DNA of 39,646 nt, from positions 1 to 39,646 of the forward strand of contig JAFGBA010000252.1 in assembly GCA_016933395.1 (NCBI GenBank). The letters are read 5' to 3'. The DNA comes from Sedimentisphaerales bacterium. Its GTDB lineage: Bacteria; Planctomycetota; Phycisphaerae; Sedimentisphaerales; SM23-30. Position numbers and translations under genes: made by a program. Below are positions 7,959-19,641 of the stretch, in pieces. The notes under the pieces are model-generated. The model did not search any database. It was given only the letters and a program-made list of their open reading frames with translations, and was not told where the DNA came from. Position 1 is the stretch's first letter; each line of letters starts with the position of its first letter.

Positions 7959-8972
7959 TCAAATCCGACGTCCCATTAATCCGGCGAGGGGACACAATTG
8001 GTCAAATAGCGTCTTGAATTCCGGGCATGTCAGGGCTTGTTGGCCGTCGCAGAGCGCATGACGGGGATCGGGATGCACTTCGATCATCACCCCGTCAGCC
8101 CCAACGGCAGCGGCCGCCCGCGCCAGAGGAGCGACGCCCCAGTGGTGTCCGGTTCCATGGGAAGGATCAACAATGACGGGTAGATGGCTAAGTCGTTTGA
8201 CGGCCGCAACGGCGGAAAGGTCCTGGGTATTACGGGTCACGGTTTCAAAGGTACGAATACCTCGTTCGCACAAAATGACGTTAAAATTGCCATTGCTAAC
8301 GATATACTCCGCCGCCTGTAATAGTTCCTCCACGGTGGCGCTCATACCCTTTTTTAGCAATACGGGCTTATTGAGCCGCCCTACCGCCTGCAACAGGGAA
8401 AAATTCTGCATGTTCCTAGCCCCAACCTGCAAAACATCGGCATATTGGGCCACCATATCGAGTTTGTCGGTGTCTTTTACCTCAGTAACGATGCCCAGGC
8501 CGGTTTCGTCTCTTGCTTCAGCAAGAATTTTTAATCCTTCCTCCTCTAATCCCTGAAAGCTATACGGACTAGTTCGCGGTTTGAATGCCCCACCTCGTAG
8601 CAATTGAGCTCCGGCCGCTTTGACAGCTCGAGCTGTCACCAGCACCTGTTCCCGCGATTCCACAGAGCAGGGGCCGGCGATCACAGTAAATGTATTCGGC
8701 CCAATATCCTGCCCGTTAACGGTAATAGTGGTGGCTTCGGGTTTTACCTCGCGCGACACCAGTTTATAAGGCTTACTTACCGGTACACATTCACTGATGC
8801 CCTCATAAGGCTCGAAAAGCTGGGGATCAATGGCAGATTTATTGCCCGTAATCCCAATGGCCACCCGCATACTGCCGGGGATACGGTTAGGCATCCAACC
8901 TAACTGTCGAATACGGTTGCAAACTTGTTCAATTTGATCAGCAGTGGCGTCATTTCGCATCACGATTAACAT
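7959..8972 (-). CDS. aroF: 3-deoxy-7-phosphoheptulonate (DAHP) synthase, type I-beta with N-terminal ferredoxin-like domain
   Basis: Catalyses the first step of the shikimate pathway, condensing phosphoenolpyruvate with erythrose 4-phosphate. The 337-residue protein has an N-terminal ferredoxin-like (ACT-like) regulatory domain (about 1-70, MLIVMRNDATADQI onward) and a KDO8P/DAHP-synthase barrel with FTVIAGPCSVES, LLRGGAFKPRTSPYSFQG, LLKKGMSAT, ILCERGIRTFE and VIVDPSHGTGHH. The N-terminal domain is the type that gives feedback control by aromatic amino acids in related enzymes. AAAGGA lies a few bases before the ATG. It is transcribed alone, convergent with the zinc-ribbon gene. The aroF/aroG naming of this subtype varies between genomes. 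Confidence 0.95.
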   Translation of the reverse strand: MLIVMRNDATADQIEQVCNRIRQLGWMPNRIPGSMRVAIGITGNKSAIDPQLFEPYEGISECVPVSKPYKLVSREVKPEATTITVNGQDIGPNTFTVIAGPCSVESREQVLVTARAVKAAGAQLLRGGAFKPRTSPYSFQGLEEEGLKILAEARDETGLGIVTEVKDTDKLDMVAQYADVLQVGARNMQNFSLLQAVGRLNKPVLLKKGMSATVEELLQAAEYIVSNGNFNVILCERGIRTFETVTRNTQDLSAVAAVKRLSHLPVIVDPSHGTGHHWGVAPLARAAAAVGADGVMIEVHPDPRHALCDGQQALTCPEFKTLFDQLCPLAGLMGRRI

Positions 8973-9134
8973 AGCCGTCCTTTAACCTCCAGGAATAAAA
9001 GACTTATGACAATATCAGGGTTATCCGTCAACACCGATGGTAAGTCAAGTTGATTTTCCTAACCTTGGCCGGGAGGAAGAGTCTAACACCATGAAAGATC
9101 GCAAGATGGTTTTCAACGAGAAAGGAGGCCGATC

Positions 9135-10598
9135 ATGCGACACAAAAACTCCAAATCACGGTTATTCGCGGCGCAATGGGGGTTGGCAGCATTACTGGTC
9201 GTAGCCATGTTGGCATCATCTGCTGACGCCAAAAAGAGTCATGGCGGGCAATCCAATTCGGCTGCACAAAACGCTCAACAGCAAGCCCGGGAAGCTCAGC
9301 AGCGCGCTCAACAAGCGGCGATTGAGCGGCAACGTCAAATCCAACAACAGGCTCAGGAAAATCTACGTGTTGCCCAGGAAGCCCAACAGCGCGCTCAGCA
9401 AGCGGCGATTGAGCGGCAACGTCAAATCCAACAACAAGCTCAGGAAAATGTTCGCCGCGCGCAACAGGCTCAACAACAAGCCCTTCAGGCGGCTCAGGAA
9501 CGACAACGCCAAATCCAACAGCAGGTTCGCACAAATGTACAAACCGCTCAACAAAATCAGCTTCGAGCCTATGATAACGCCATCACCCTCCAGAATCAGG
9601 CGCTGAATCGCGTTCAGGGCGGCCCCACCGATTTACAGCGTCAGGTACAGCAGCAGGGCCGTGAGAATATCGTTCGCGCTCAAGCCTTGCAACAACAAAA
9701 CCTCGCCCAGGCCCGGGAGGCCCAGCGCCAGGCACAACGCATCGCTCAACAAAACCTGGCACAGGCGCAGCAGGTTCAGCAGCAGGTGACGCAACAAGCC
9801 AAACAAAACCAGCGCGCCGCTCAACAAAATGCCGTAGCCGCACTCGAGACAACACATCAAGTTCAACGACAGGCGCTTGATACCGTGCAAACCATACAGG
9901 ATATCGTTCGTCAACAGCCTCGCGTAGACCGCCCGGAACGTAATCAGCCCAATGATCCAGGTCATTACGGCGGTAGAGGAGATCGTCCGCAGGATGATTA
10001 CAACCGGCCATCGCCGCCAACCGATCATTACGGCCGAGGCAATCAAGGCCGGCATGATGATTCTTATGGAAGAAATAACGGTTATCATCAAGGCCAAAGC
10101 AATTATGGTCGCGGGAGCAGGCGTTCTCGACCGGTTGTTCTCGAACGTGATGTTACCATTATCAATAACGATGTTACGGTGATAAATCCTTATGACTGCC
10201 CGATGGTCAATGTGCAGCCCGCTTATGTGGGCGATTACGAACCGGAGAACATAGGGTATTACGGCGAATATGAACCTGAAAACTGTGATCTCATCCAAGG
10301 CAGATTCATCATCGACCCGGAAGTGTATGAATACAATCCTTATGATTCCTACGAGGCTATTGACGCCCGGATTATCATCCATCCCGCCGGAACGATCTCT
10401 CGCATCATAACTTTGGGCGCCATAAAGCCAACGCGTTGGGAGCTTCTCTTCAAACGGTGCTGGCTCCATTATGGCACGCCCTACAGCTATCACCGAGCGG
10501 TCTATTACTGGGGACAATATCGGCAGTGGTGGTGGGATTACTACCTGCCGCAAACCTGCTGGGGAGGCTTATGGCTGAATATGGCTTTAGGCTTTTAA
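9135..10598 (+). CDS. Secreted Gln/Ala-rich repeat (coiled-coil) protein with aromatic C-terminal domain
   Basis: I recognise no family. The 487-residue product has a signal peptide (about 1-32, cleavage near SSADA-KK). Residues about 40-260 consist almost only of Gln, Ala, Arg, Glu and Asn, with tandem units containing QQAAIERQRQIQQQAQEN, consistent with a long coiled coil or fibre. A Pro/Gly/Asp/His/Tyr-rich linker follows (about 265-335), then a C-terminal domain (about 340-487) of beta-like strands (VVLERDVTIINNDVTVINPY), many Tyr and Trp, and a few Cys. A textbook AAAGGAGG box precedes the ATG, implying strong translation. The gene has its own terminator. Structural roles such as cell envelope, matrix or spacer across the periplasm fit best, but this is inference. 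Confidence 0.8.
   Translation: MRHKNSKSRLFAAQWGLAALLVVAMLASSADAKKSHGGQSNSAAQNAQQQAREAQQRAQQAAIERQRQIQQQAQENLRVAQEAQQRAQQAAIERQRQIQQQAQENVRRAQQAQQQALQAAQERQRQIQQQVRTNVQTAQQNQLRAYDNAITLQNQALNRVQGGPTDLQRQVQQQGRENIVRAQALQQQNLAQAREAQRQAQRIAQQNLAQAQQVQQQVTQQAKQNQRAAQQNAVAALETTHQVQRQALDTVQTIQDIVRQQPRVDRPERNQPNDPGHYGGRGDRPQDDYNRPSPPTDHYGRGNQGRHDDSYGRNNGYHQGQSNYGRGSRRSRPVVLERDVTIINNDVTVINPYDCPMVNVQPAYVGDYEPENIGYYGEYEPENCDLIQGRFIIDPEVYEYNPYDSYEAIDARIIIHPAGTISRIITLGAIKPTRWELLFKRCWLHYGTPYSYHRAVYYWGQYRQWWWDYYLPQTCWGGLWLNMALGF
9291..9540 (+). repeat. Tandem 87-bp coding repeat within the Gln/Ala-rich gene
   Basis: Two nearly identical 87-base units start at 9291 and 9378, and a third diverged unit begins near 9465. 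Each unit encodes 29 residues. The first two differ at only a few, mostly synonymous, positions, which points to recent duplication or ongoing conversion. Later units in the gene keep the amino-acid bias but lose the strict period. Confidence 0.85.
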
Positions 10599-10624
10599 AT
10601 CTGAGTTTTGAACTCAGAAACAAA

Positions 10625-10659
10625 CAGGCCTTCACGATCCTCCGAAGGCCTGTTTTTTT
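10625..10659 (+). terminator. Rho-independent terminator of the Gln/Ala-rich repeat gene
   Basis: A 9-bp stem CAGGCCTTC / GAAGGCCTG (10625-10633 with 10644-10652), a 10-base loop and seven T residues, 27 bases after the stop codon. It isolates the repeat gene from the following mla operon. Confidence 0.92.
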
Positions 10660-10703
10660 AGTTCCGGCGTCAACCTTATATTCGGTATTTTCATTTAGAC
10701 TGA

Positions 10704-10732
10704 TTGACAAATTATAATTCTATGTTTATGGT
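10704..10732 (+). promoter_or_regulatory. Sigma-70-type promoter of the mla operon, probably giving a leaderless mRNA
   Basis: TTGACA (10704-10709), a 17-base spacer, then TATGGT (10727-10732). The expected start of transcription falls at about 10739-10741, on or next to the mlaE ATG at 10741. That ATG has no Shine-Dalgarno sequence, which agrees with a leaderless transcript. The -35 box is perfect and the -10 box matches four of six positions. Confidence 0.55.
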
Positions 10733-10740
10733 TAGCTACC

Positions 10741-11577
10741 ATGGACGTTTCAATTTTGAGTATTTTTACCCTTATTTTAGCCGAAATCGGCCGATTCTGG
10801 CGTTTTGCCTTCGGCGTTTTCGCAACTTCGGTGCGTTTCTGGAAAACGGGCAGTTTCGCGCGGGATTATCGCGGCCGGGCGGCGCGAGGTCGTCTTTGGC
10901 AGCAAATGCATGAGATTGGAACACAATCGGTCCCTGTGGTAATGGTTACGGGCGCGTTTGTGGGCATGACGCTGGCGGTGCAGGGATTCAGCCAATTCGA
11001 AGGCATCGGGTTGCAGGATCGTTTGGGCAGCGTCATCAATATTTCGGTGGTCAAGGAGCTTGGCCCGGTATTGGCGGCCCTGATGGTCGCCGGGCGGGTC
11101 GGCGGGGCGCTGACCGCCGAATTGGGCGCAATGGCCATTACCGACCAGATTAACGCCGTCCGGGCGATGGGGGCCGATCCCGTGGCGCACCTGGCCGTGC
11201 CGCGTTTTCTCGCCTGCGTACTGCTGACGCCGTTGTTGACGGTTTACGCCGATCTGCTGGGCGTGCTGGGCGGATATTTAATAACCGTGGTTTATTTCGG
11301 GGTAAACGCCGAGGCGTACTGGCGGTTCAGCGCCGAGGTGGTGGAAAAATGGGATTTGTTCGTGGGCATTGTCAAAGGCGTGTTTTTCGGGGGAGCCATC
11401 GCCCTGATAAGCTGTTTCAAGGGATTTTACTGCAACGCCGGCGCCCGCGGCGTGGGCAGGGCCTGCACCGAAGCGTTTGTCTATAGTTTCATCGCCATTC
11501 TCGCGCTGGATTTTATTCTTGCCGTATTCTTCAAGGCTCTTTACCAAACTCTTTGGGGCGTGCGGCTGGTGTTCTGA
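10741..11577 (+). CDS. mlaE: MlaE-family phospholipid ABC transporter permease
   Basis: Inner-membrane permease of an Mla-type ABC transporter that moves phospholipids between inner and outer membranes. The 278-residue protein has about five hydrophobic segments and the family core VPVVMVTGAFVGMTLAVQ, ELGPVLAALMVAGRVGGA, TAELGAMAITDQINAVRAMG and DPVAHLAVPRF. It is the first gene of a three-gene operon; its stop overlaps the start of the ATPase gene (ATGA). No Shine-Dalgarno sequence precedes the ATG, and a good promoter ends only 8 bases upstream. The periplasmic carrier MlaC and the STAS protein MlaB are not encoded nearby, as is common outside Proteobacteria. Confidence 0.93.
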   Translation: MDVSILSIFTLILAEIGRFWRFAFGVFATSVRFWKTGSFARDYRGRAARGRLWQQMHEIGTQSVPVVMVTGAFVGMTLAVQGFSQFEGIGLQDRLGSVINISVVKELGPVLAALMVAGRVGGALTAELGAMAITDQINAVRAMGADPVAHLAVPRFLACVLLTPLLTVYADLLGVLGGYLITVVYFGVNAEAYWRFSAEVVEKWDLFVGIVKGVFFGGAIALISCFKGFYCNAGARGVGRACTEAFVYSFIAILALDFILAVFFKALYQTLWGVRLVF

Positions 11578-12341
11578 TGAGCGATACCAATCATCACAAT
11601 CTGTTCGAGTTGCGCGGCATCAGCAAATCCTTCGGCCGTCAACAGGTGTTGCGCGGCATCGATCTGGAAATCCCACGAGGGAAAACAACTGTTGTGATCG
11701 GCGCCAGCGGCTGCGGCAAAAGTGTTTTACTCAAACACCTGATCGTTCTTTTACGCCCGGATCACGGCAACATTTTCTTTGATGGGGAACGGATCGACAA
11801 TCTCCGGGAAAATCGCCTGATCGATGTTCGCCGGCGAGTAGGTTATCTTTTTCAGGCCGGGGCGCTGTTTGACAGCCAAACGGTCGCCCAGAACATCGCC
11901 TTCAGCCTTATTGAACATACTCAATATACTCCGGAGGAAATCAACCAACTGGTGCGCGACAAACTGGAACTGGTGGGCATGGCGGGTTTTGAGCAACGCT
12001 TACCGAGCGAGTTATCCGGCGGCCAACAGCGTCGTGTGGCTCTGGCCCGCGCCATCGCCCTTTCGCCTGAAGTCATCCTTTACGACGAACCCACCACCGG
12101 CCTGGACCCGATCCGCGCCGACATCATTAATGAATTGATTATCAAACTGCAACGCGGCCGCCTGATTACCTCGGTCGTTGTTACGCATGACATGAACAGC
12201 GCCTACAAAATCGGCGACCGCATTATCATGCTGCATAACGGTGAAATCATCGCCGACGGCGACCCTGAGGCGATTCAACAAAGTGAGCATCCCGACGTCC
12301 GCCGATTCATTCGCGGAGAAAGCCGCCGGGAAGACCATTAG
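11577..12341 (+). CDS. mlaF: MlaF-family ABC transporter ATP-binding protein
   Basis: Cytoplasmic ATPase that powers the MlaE permease. The 254-residue protein shows Walker A GASGCGKSVLLKHL, a Q-loop (VGYLFQAGALFDSQTV), the ABC signature LSGGQQRRVALARAI, Walker B VILYDEPTTGLDPI and the switch His in VVVTHDM. The GALFDSxTVxxN segment is typical of Mla/Ttg2A ATPases. The start at 11577 is chosen because the ATG overlaps the mlaE stop (ATGA) and the product then begins like relatives. An in-frame ATG at 11553 would add eight residues inside mlaE. Translationally coupled to mlaE; mlaD follows after 18 bases. Confidence 0.95.
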   Translation: MSDTNHHNLFELRGISKSFGRQQVLRGIDLEIPRGKTTVVIGASGCGKSVLLKHLIVLLRPDHGNIFFDGERIDNLRENRLIDVRRRVGYLFQAGALFDSQTVAQNIAFSLIEHTQYTPEEINQLVRDKLELVGMAGFEQRLPSELSGGQQRRVALARAIALSPEVILYDEPTTGLDPIRADIINELIIKLQRGRLITSVVVTHDMNSAYKIGDRIIMLHNGEIIADGDPEAIQQSEHPDVRRFIRGESRREDH

Positions 12342-12359
12342 TTATATAAGGATAACGCC

Positions 12360-13430
12360 ATGACGGACAAATCACGTAACCTGCTCGTTGGCGCTTTCGT
12401 GGTCATCGGACTGGGAGCGCTGGGTTGGCTTATTTTCAAATTCGGCGACATGCCGCTGCTGGTCTCGCAATATCATTCGCGCAGCGTAAAGATTTACTTT
12501 CCCGCTGCGCCGGGCATCAAACAGGATGCGCCGGTGCTGTTCCGGGGTTATCCTGTCGGCCAGGTGGCGGAGGTTAGACCGCCGGCTTTGTTGGCCGATC
12601 TTGTAAATTCACAAGAGGAATACTATCAGGTCATTGTGATTGTAGCTATCGGCATGGATTATCAAATTCCTTCCGAGGCCGTTCCCAAAGTTTATCGTCG
12701 CGGATTGGGCGGCAGCTATATCGAGTTCCAACTTCCTCAGACGCCTCAAAGCGGCCGATTGATCGCTGACGGCGACACTCTCAAAGGCGTCCTCGCCGAA
12801 TCCAGCGATTTTCTATCCGAAGGCACGCAACAAAAACTCGACGAGTTGATTACCTCCATGAACAGCATCGTCGGTAAACTGGAAAGCCAGCTTACGCCCA
12901 TTCCGCCGGAAGTGGCCGATGCAAATCCGGACCAGGTTCAGGCCAACGTCACCACCGTCTTCATGCGGCTTGACAAAGCGTTGAAAAACATCAATGATCT
13001 CATCGGTGATCAGCAGGCCCAGCAGGATTTCAAACAGGGGTTGGCTAATTTTGCGGCCCTGGCCGAGCGCCTTAACCTGGTTGCCAATCAGGCCGAACAG
13101 CTTGCCAATGACGCCAGCGCTCTGGTCAGCCGCAGCGGGCAAACCATGGAGAAAATCGACCAGACCGTCGGCCGCATCGACACATCCATGCAGCAAACGG
13201 CCCTACGCATCCAGAACGCCGCTGATGAACTCGCCGGCACGTTAAGCCAGACGCGCGACCTTATCGCCGGCGTCGCCAAAGGCGAAGGCACTCTTGGCAA
13301 GCTCACCCATGACCCGCGCCTTTATGATGCGCTTACCGACACCGCCGAAAACCTCAACAAAGCCCTGACGGAGCTTCGCAACCTGCTGGCGGAATGGAAA
13401 GAATCCGGCGCCAAGGTGAAATTAAAGTAA
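12360..13430 (+). CDS. mlaD: MlaD-type MCE domain lipid-transport protein
   Basis: Substrate-binding MCE protein of the phospholipid ABC transporter, anchored in the inner membrane and facing the periplasm. It has a single N-terminal membrane segment (about 8-27, LLVGAFVVIGLGALGWLIF). One MCE domain follows (about 40-150), with the typical APGIKQDAPVLFRGYPVGQV. A long helical C-terminal tail (about 165-356) rich in Gln, Asn, Ala and Leu probably forms the coiled extension seen in larger MCE proteins. AAGG lies upstream of the ATG. The stop codon overlaps the 3' end of the convergent larE gene by 9 bases, and no terminator separates the two. Confidence 0.92.
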   Translation: MTDKSRNLLVGAFVVIGLGALGWLIFKFGDMPLLVSQYHSRSVKIYFPAAPGIKQDAPVLFRGYPVGQVAEVRPPALLADLVNSQEEYYQVIVIVAIGMDYQIPSEAVPKVYRRGLGGSYIEFQLPQTPQSGRLIADGDTLKGVLAESSDFLSEGTQQKLDELITSMNSIVGKLESQLTPIPPEVADANPDQVQANVTTVFMRLDKALKNINDLIGDQQAQQDFKQGLANFAALAERLNLVANQAEQLANDASALVSRSGQTMEKIDQTVGRIDTSMQQTALRIQNAADELAGTLSQTRDLIAGVAKGEGTLGKLTHDPRLYDALTDTAENLNKALTELRNLLAEWKESGAKVKLK

Positions 13431-14274
13431 GGTTTCATCTCCCGAGCCGCTGCGAAAACCCTGCAAATCGAGTGTGATGTATATGAAACCCAGGTCGCGC
13501 AGGCCGTCCGTGAGCAAGGCGCGCATATCATTCGCCGCCAGCGCCGCGATGAATTCCGCCGGCGCTTCGATGCGGGCCAAATCGCCATGATGCCGCACCC
13601 GCAATGACAGCTTATCAACATCCTGCACCCGCCCCAGTCGATTTAGCGCCTGACTTAACACACCCCGCACGAAGGTTTCCGCCTTCTCCACCTGCTCCAG
13701 CCGCCGCGGCGTAATTTCCAGGCCATACGCCAGCCGCGTCGCCAGGCACGGATCGGCGGGCTTATCCCACGTCGGCAATCCCAATTCCCGGCTGATGGCC
13801 CGCACGTCGGCCTTGCTCAATCCCGCCTCAATCAGCGGACACACCACGCCCATTTCTTCCACCGCCCGGTTGCCCGGTCGGTAATCATTCAGGTCATCCA
13901 CATTGTGCCCGCACAACACTGCATCATACCCTCGCTCACGGGCCAGTTGCGCCAGCACCGCGAAAATATCCCGTTTGCACACATAACACCGGTCAGGCCG
14001 GTTAGCCGTAAACGCCGGAATGGCCATTTCCCTTCGCTCAATAAGCTCCACCTCCACACCCAATTCTCGCGCTGTCGCCGTGGCCCGCGCAATTTCCGCG
14101 TCAGGGATCAACGGGCTGACGCCCAGACAAGCCCGCACATTTTTCTCGCCCAGCGCATCCACCGCCGCTCGCAATACCAATGTGCTATCAACCCCGCCCG
14201 AATATGCCGCCAGCACTCGCCTGAATCGCGCTAGCGACTTTTTCAACCGCTCGTACTGTTTGGAACAACGGGAC

Positions 14275-14288
<14 letters not shown>
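13422..14288 (-). CDS. larE: LarE-like ATP-dependent sulfur-transfer enzyme (PP-loop)
   Basis: Member of the LarE family, which sulfurates the pyridine-dicarboxylate precursor of the nickel-pincer nucleotide cofactor of lactate racemase-like enzymes. The 288-residue PP-loop protein has the ATP-binding motif [11 protein letters not shown] (about 28-38), [13 protein letters not shown], a [11 protein letters not shown] segment and PADPCLATR, in which Cys181 sits where the sulfur-donating Cys of studied LarE lies. The start at 14288 (ATG with AGGA 5 bases upstream) overlaps the carB stop by 14 bases; a second ATG at 14282 is possible. No larA, larB or larC is in the window, so the partner pathway is unseen and a different sulfuration target is possible. 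Confidence 0.85.
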
Positions 14289-17637
<3,349 letters not shown>

Positions 17638-17758
17638 GTTTCCTCGTGACACTGAATCTTTGACAGCGCTCGGTCTAAAATCGCTACAAGCTACTGCAAA
17701 CCCCCCGCCCGGAAAAGTCAAAAGTTAAAACAAATATCGGCGCGGTCGCCACATGCGC

Positions 17759-17797
17759 AAAAAACCGGCAGTGAGGTTCGCTCTTCTCACTACCGGT
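17759..17797 (-). terminator. Rho-independent terminator after the first PEP-CTERM gene
   Basis: On the minus strand a 12-bp stem with one G-U pair (17786-17797 with 17764-17775) is followed by a run of six T residues (complement of A 17759-17764). It lies about 75 bases beyond the stop codon at 17872 and separates the PEP-CTERM cluster from carB. Confidence 0.88.
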
Positions 17798-17871
17798 TCA
17801 AAGATCAACCTTCCGCATGAACACCCTCCAAATAATAATGCCATGCCGGAAGTAATATATATTTCAGCAAC

Positions 17872-18573
17872 TCACGCTGCGTGACGACGGCGACGTCCCA
17901 ACACCATCAACACACCGCCCAGGCCCAACAAACCTAATGTCGCCGGTTCGGGAATTTGCGTCGGATCAGCCCAGATCAACAATGTTAGATTTGGGCCGGT
18001 CCAGTCCTCTTGGTAACTATACGGCAATGTCTCCGGCGGCAGAACGGTTATGCCGGACGTAGTGGCGTCGACACCACTTTGATTGGGATATGCCGGATTA
18101 AAGCCCCATTGAGCACCACCAAAATAGCCAACATCAACGCTGTAACCTGGCGCCACGTTGAAAACACCTCTACCGAATGCCGAATTATCACCCGTTGGAT
18201 CTTCCGTATACCAAGCCAGGGTTCCGCTTAGATTTAGCACTTCACTTCCCCCGTCTGTGGACACCAAGCTCCATGTACCGGCGGTAAAACGGGCTGAACC
18301 GGAATTATCCACCATATTTGTCCAACTGGCGCTAAGTGTTGTACTATCGGGATACCATTCACTCCCACCGTCACCGTATAGCACAATATCAATATCATTA
18401 CCTGTCCACGTCAATGTGGAATCCGCATCCGGCTCGGCTTCGGTGAAGGCCGCACTGAGACCTGTAGCTAAAGTAACCACAATTTTTTCAATTTCTTGGG
18501 GTTGGCCCTGGACGCTATTCACACCTGCTACAAGCAATAGCGCAAATAAAACACAAAAAACACGTTTTGACAT
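17872..18573 (-). CDS. PEP-CTERM sorting-domain protein, small
   Basis: An exported 233-residue protein bearing a C-terminal PEP-CTERM signal: PEPATLGLLGLGG, a hydrophobic segment, then RRRRHAA. Such tails are recognised and cut by exosortase in bacteria with matching exopolysaccharide systems. The N-terminal signal peptide is MSKRVFCVLFALLLVAGVNS with cleavage near VQG. The mature part is beta-rich, acidic and Thr/Ser/Gly-rich, with no enzyme motif that I recognise. The start at 18573 follows a strong GGAGGAAAGG box; the longer frame is unsupported. The gene lies 89 bases downstream of another small PEP-CTERM gene with no terminator between, so the two may be cotranscribed. The exosortase itself is not in the window. 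Confidence 0.88.
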   Translation of the reverse strand: MSKRVFCVLFALLLVAGVNSVQGQPQEIEKIVVTLATGLSAAFTEAEPDADSTLTWTGNDIDIVLYGDGGSEWYPDSTTLSASWTNMVDNSGSARFTAGTWSLVSTDGGSEVLNLSGTLAWYTEDPTGDNSAFGRGVFNVAPGYSVDVGYFGGAQWGFNPAYPNQSGVDATTSGITVLPPETLPYSYQEDWTGPNLTLLIWADPTQIPEPATLGLLGLGGVLMVLGRRRRHAA

Positions 18574-18662
18574 TTTCCTTTCCTCCAATATTATTCCGTA
18601 ATGAATTTTCTCACCCGATTTCAAACGATATTACCAACAATAAGCTCTCCAATTTTTTTACA

Positions 18663-19418
18663 TTACACGACACGACGACGTTTGGAAATCAGCAACGAAC
18701 CCAAACCCAACAAAACCACACACGTCGGCTCGGGAACCGTTGTGTCGAGTTGAATCCTGCTGCCAAAACCATAAATGATTTTCGATTGAAAATCCTCAAC
18801 AGCGTTACCGGGATTACCTGGTTGTACACAAGAAGAGAGCGTAAAAACAGATGTAAAGTCAGTCGGATCATATATCATCAATCCGGTCTCTGCCCCGGTA
18901 AGCAGTTCACCGCCGGTGATATGAACCTCCTGAACGGATTTAATCGTATTTAATACTACGTTGTCTTCTTCAGCGATAAAACCATCTTGAACAAAGGTCA
19001 CTTCCAACAACGTTCCTGTCCAGGATAATGGCCCGTCTTTTTCCTCGATTGTTCCCTCAAGCGTCAAAACCGCTCCACTCGTGAAGGTGGCTTTGGCGTG
19101 CGTCGGATTACCGACCGGGGTGCTCAAATCTGCTATCAACGTTGATGCGTCGGTCATGGAAATCGTAAGATTCCTTAAGTCATATTCAAAATTTTCGTGA
19201 AAATCGACCTTTACATCACCGGCGTCGCTTGATTTGTACAAAGGGGAAACACCATCACTGGCGACCAAGCGAAAATCCCCATCGTAAAAACAATAATTTA
19301 CAGGATTTAAATATGCTGCCGGCAAAACAACCACGATATTCGTAACGTAAGCCGCCTGTGCCGCGGCCGCCAAACCCATCACCACCCCCACCCACATGAT
19401 TATCTTACTGCCACGCAT
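18663..19418 (-). CDS. PEP-CTERM sorting-domain protein, small
   Basis: A 251-residue exported protein with a C-terminal PEP-CTERM signal (VPEPTCVVLLGLGSLLISKRRRVV region) and an N-terminal signal peptide (MRGSKIIMWVGVVMGLAAAA, cleavage near AQA). The mature region is beta-rich with no catalytic motif that I can name. Segments such as SWTGTLLEV and LTLEGTIEE resemble TWTGNDIDI and LNLSGTLAWY in the next gene, so the two may be distant paralogues. The start at 19418 has GGAGGA 7-8 bases upstream; an earlier ATG at 19469 lacks such a site. Probably cotranscribed with the following PEP-CTERM gene. Confidence 0.87.
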   Translation of the reverse strand: MRGSKIIMWVGVVMGLAAAAQAAYVTNIVVVLPAAYLNPVNYCFYDGDFRLVASDGVSPLYKSSDAGDVKVDFHENFEYDLRNLTISMTDASTLIADLSTPVGNPTHAKATFTSGAVLTLEGTIEEKDGPLSWTGTLLEVTFVQDGFIAEEDNVVLNTIKSVQEVHITGGELLTGAETGLMIYDPTDFTSVFTLSSCVQPGNPGNAVEDFQSKIIYGFGSRIQLDTTVPEPTCVVLLGLGSLLISKRRRVV

Positions 19419-19484
19419 GGCACTATCCTCCTCATCCTCTTTTGCACCGACATTGCTAACTGCAAGCAAATACCTCTAGGGCAT

Positions 19485-19529
19485 AAAAAAAGAGAGTTGC
19501 TCCGCCTCATACGGGCAGCGCGACTCTCT
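19485..19529 (-). terminator. Rho-independent terminator after the TIGR03790-like gene
   Basis: On the minus strand a 10-bp stem with one wobble pair (19520-19529 with 19491-19500), a 19-base loop, then seven T residues (complement of A 19485-19491). It separates the large gene ending at 19642 from the next PEP-CTERM gene. Confidence 0.82.
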
Positions 19530-19641
19530 CTCCGCTTGCTCCATCAATATCTAGCTTCCGGGATAACTCCGGACCTTCCTTATAATAACCTCAAAAGAGT
19601 TCTCTTGCCAAGGAAAAAAATGATTTTTTACATATATTTAG

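Noticed and set aside
9091-9134. Upstream ATG before the Gln/Ala-rich gene
   Set aside because: It reads out of frame with the gene and lacks a ribosome site; the AAAGGAGG box belongs to the ATG at 9135.
9291-9540. Repeat array considered as CRISPR
   Set aside because: Units are contiguous 87-base coding repeats without spacers and keep an open frame.
9633-10553. 306-residue minus-strand open frame
   Set aside because: Antisense to the Gln/Ala-rich gene, which has a signal peptide, a strong ribosome site and a terminator on the plus strand.
10704-10913. 69-residue frame overlapping the start of mlaE
   Set aside because: Out of frame with mlaE and begins inside its promoter; no supporting features.
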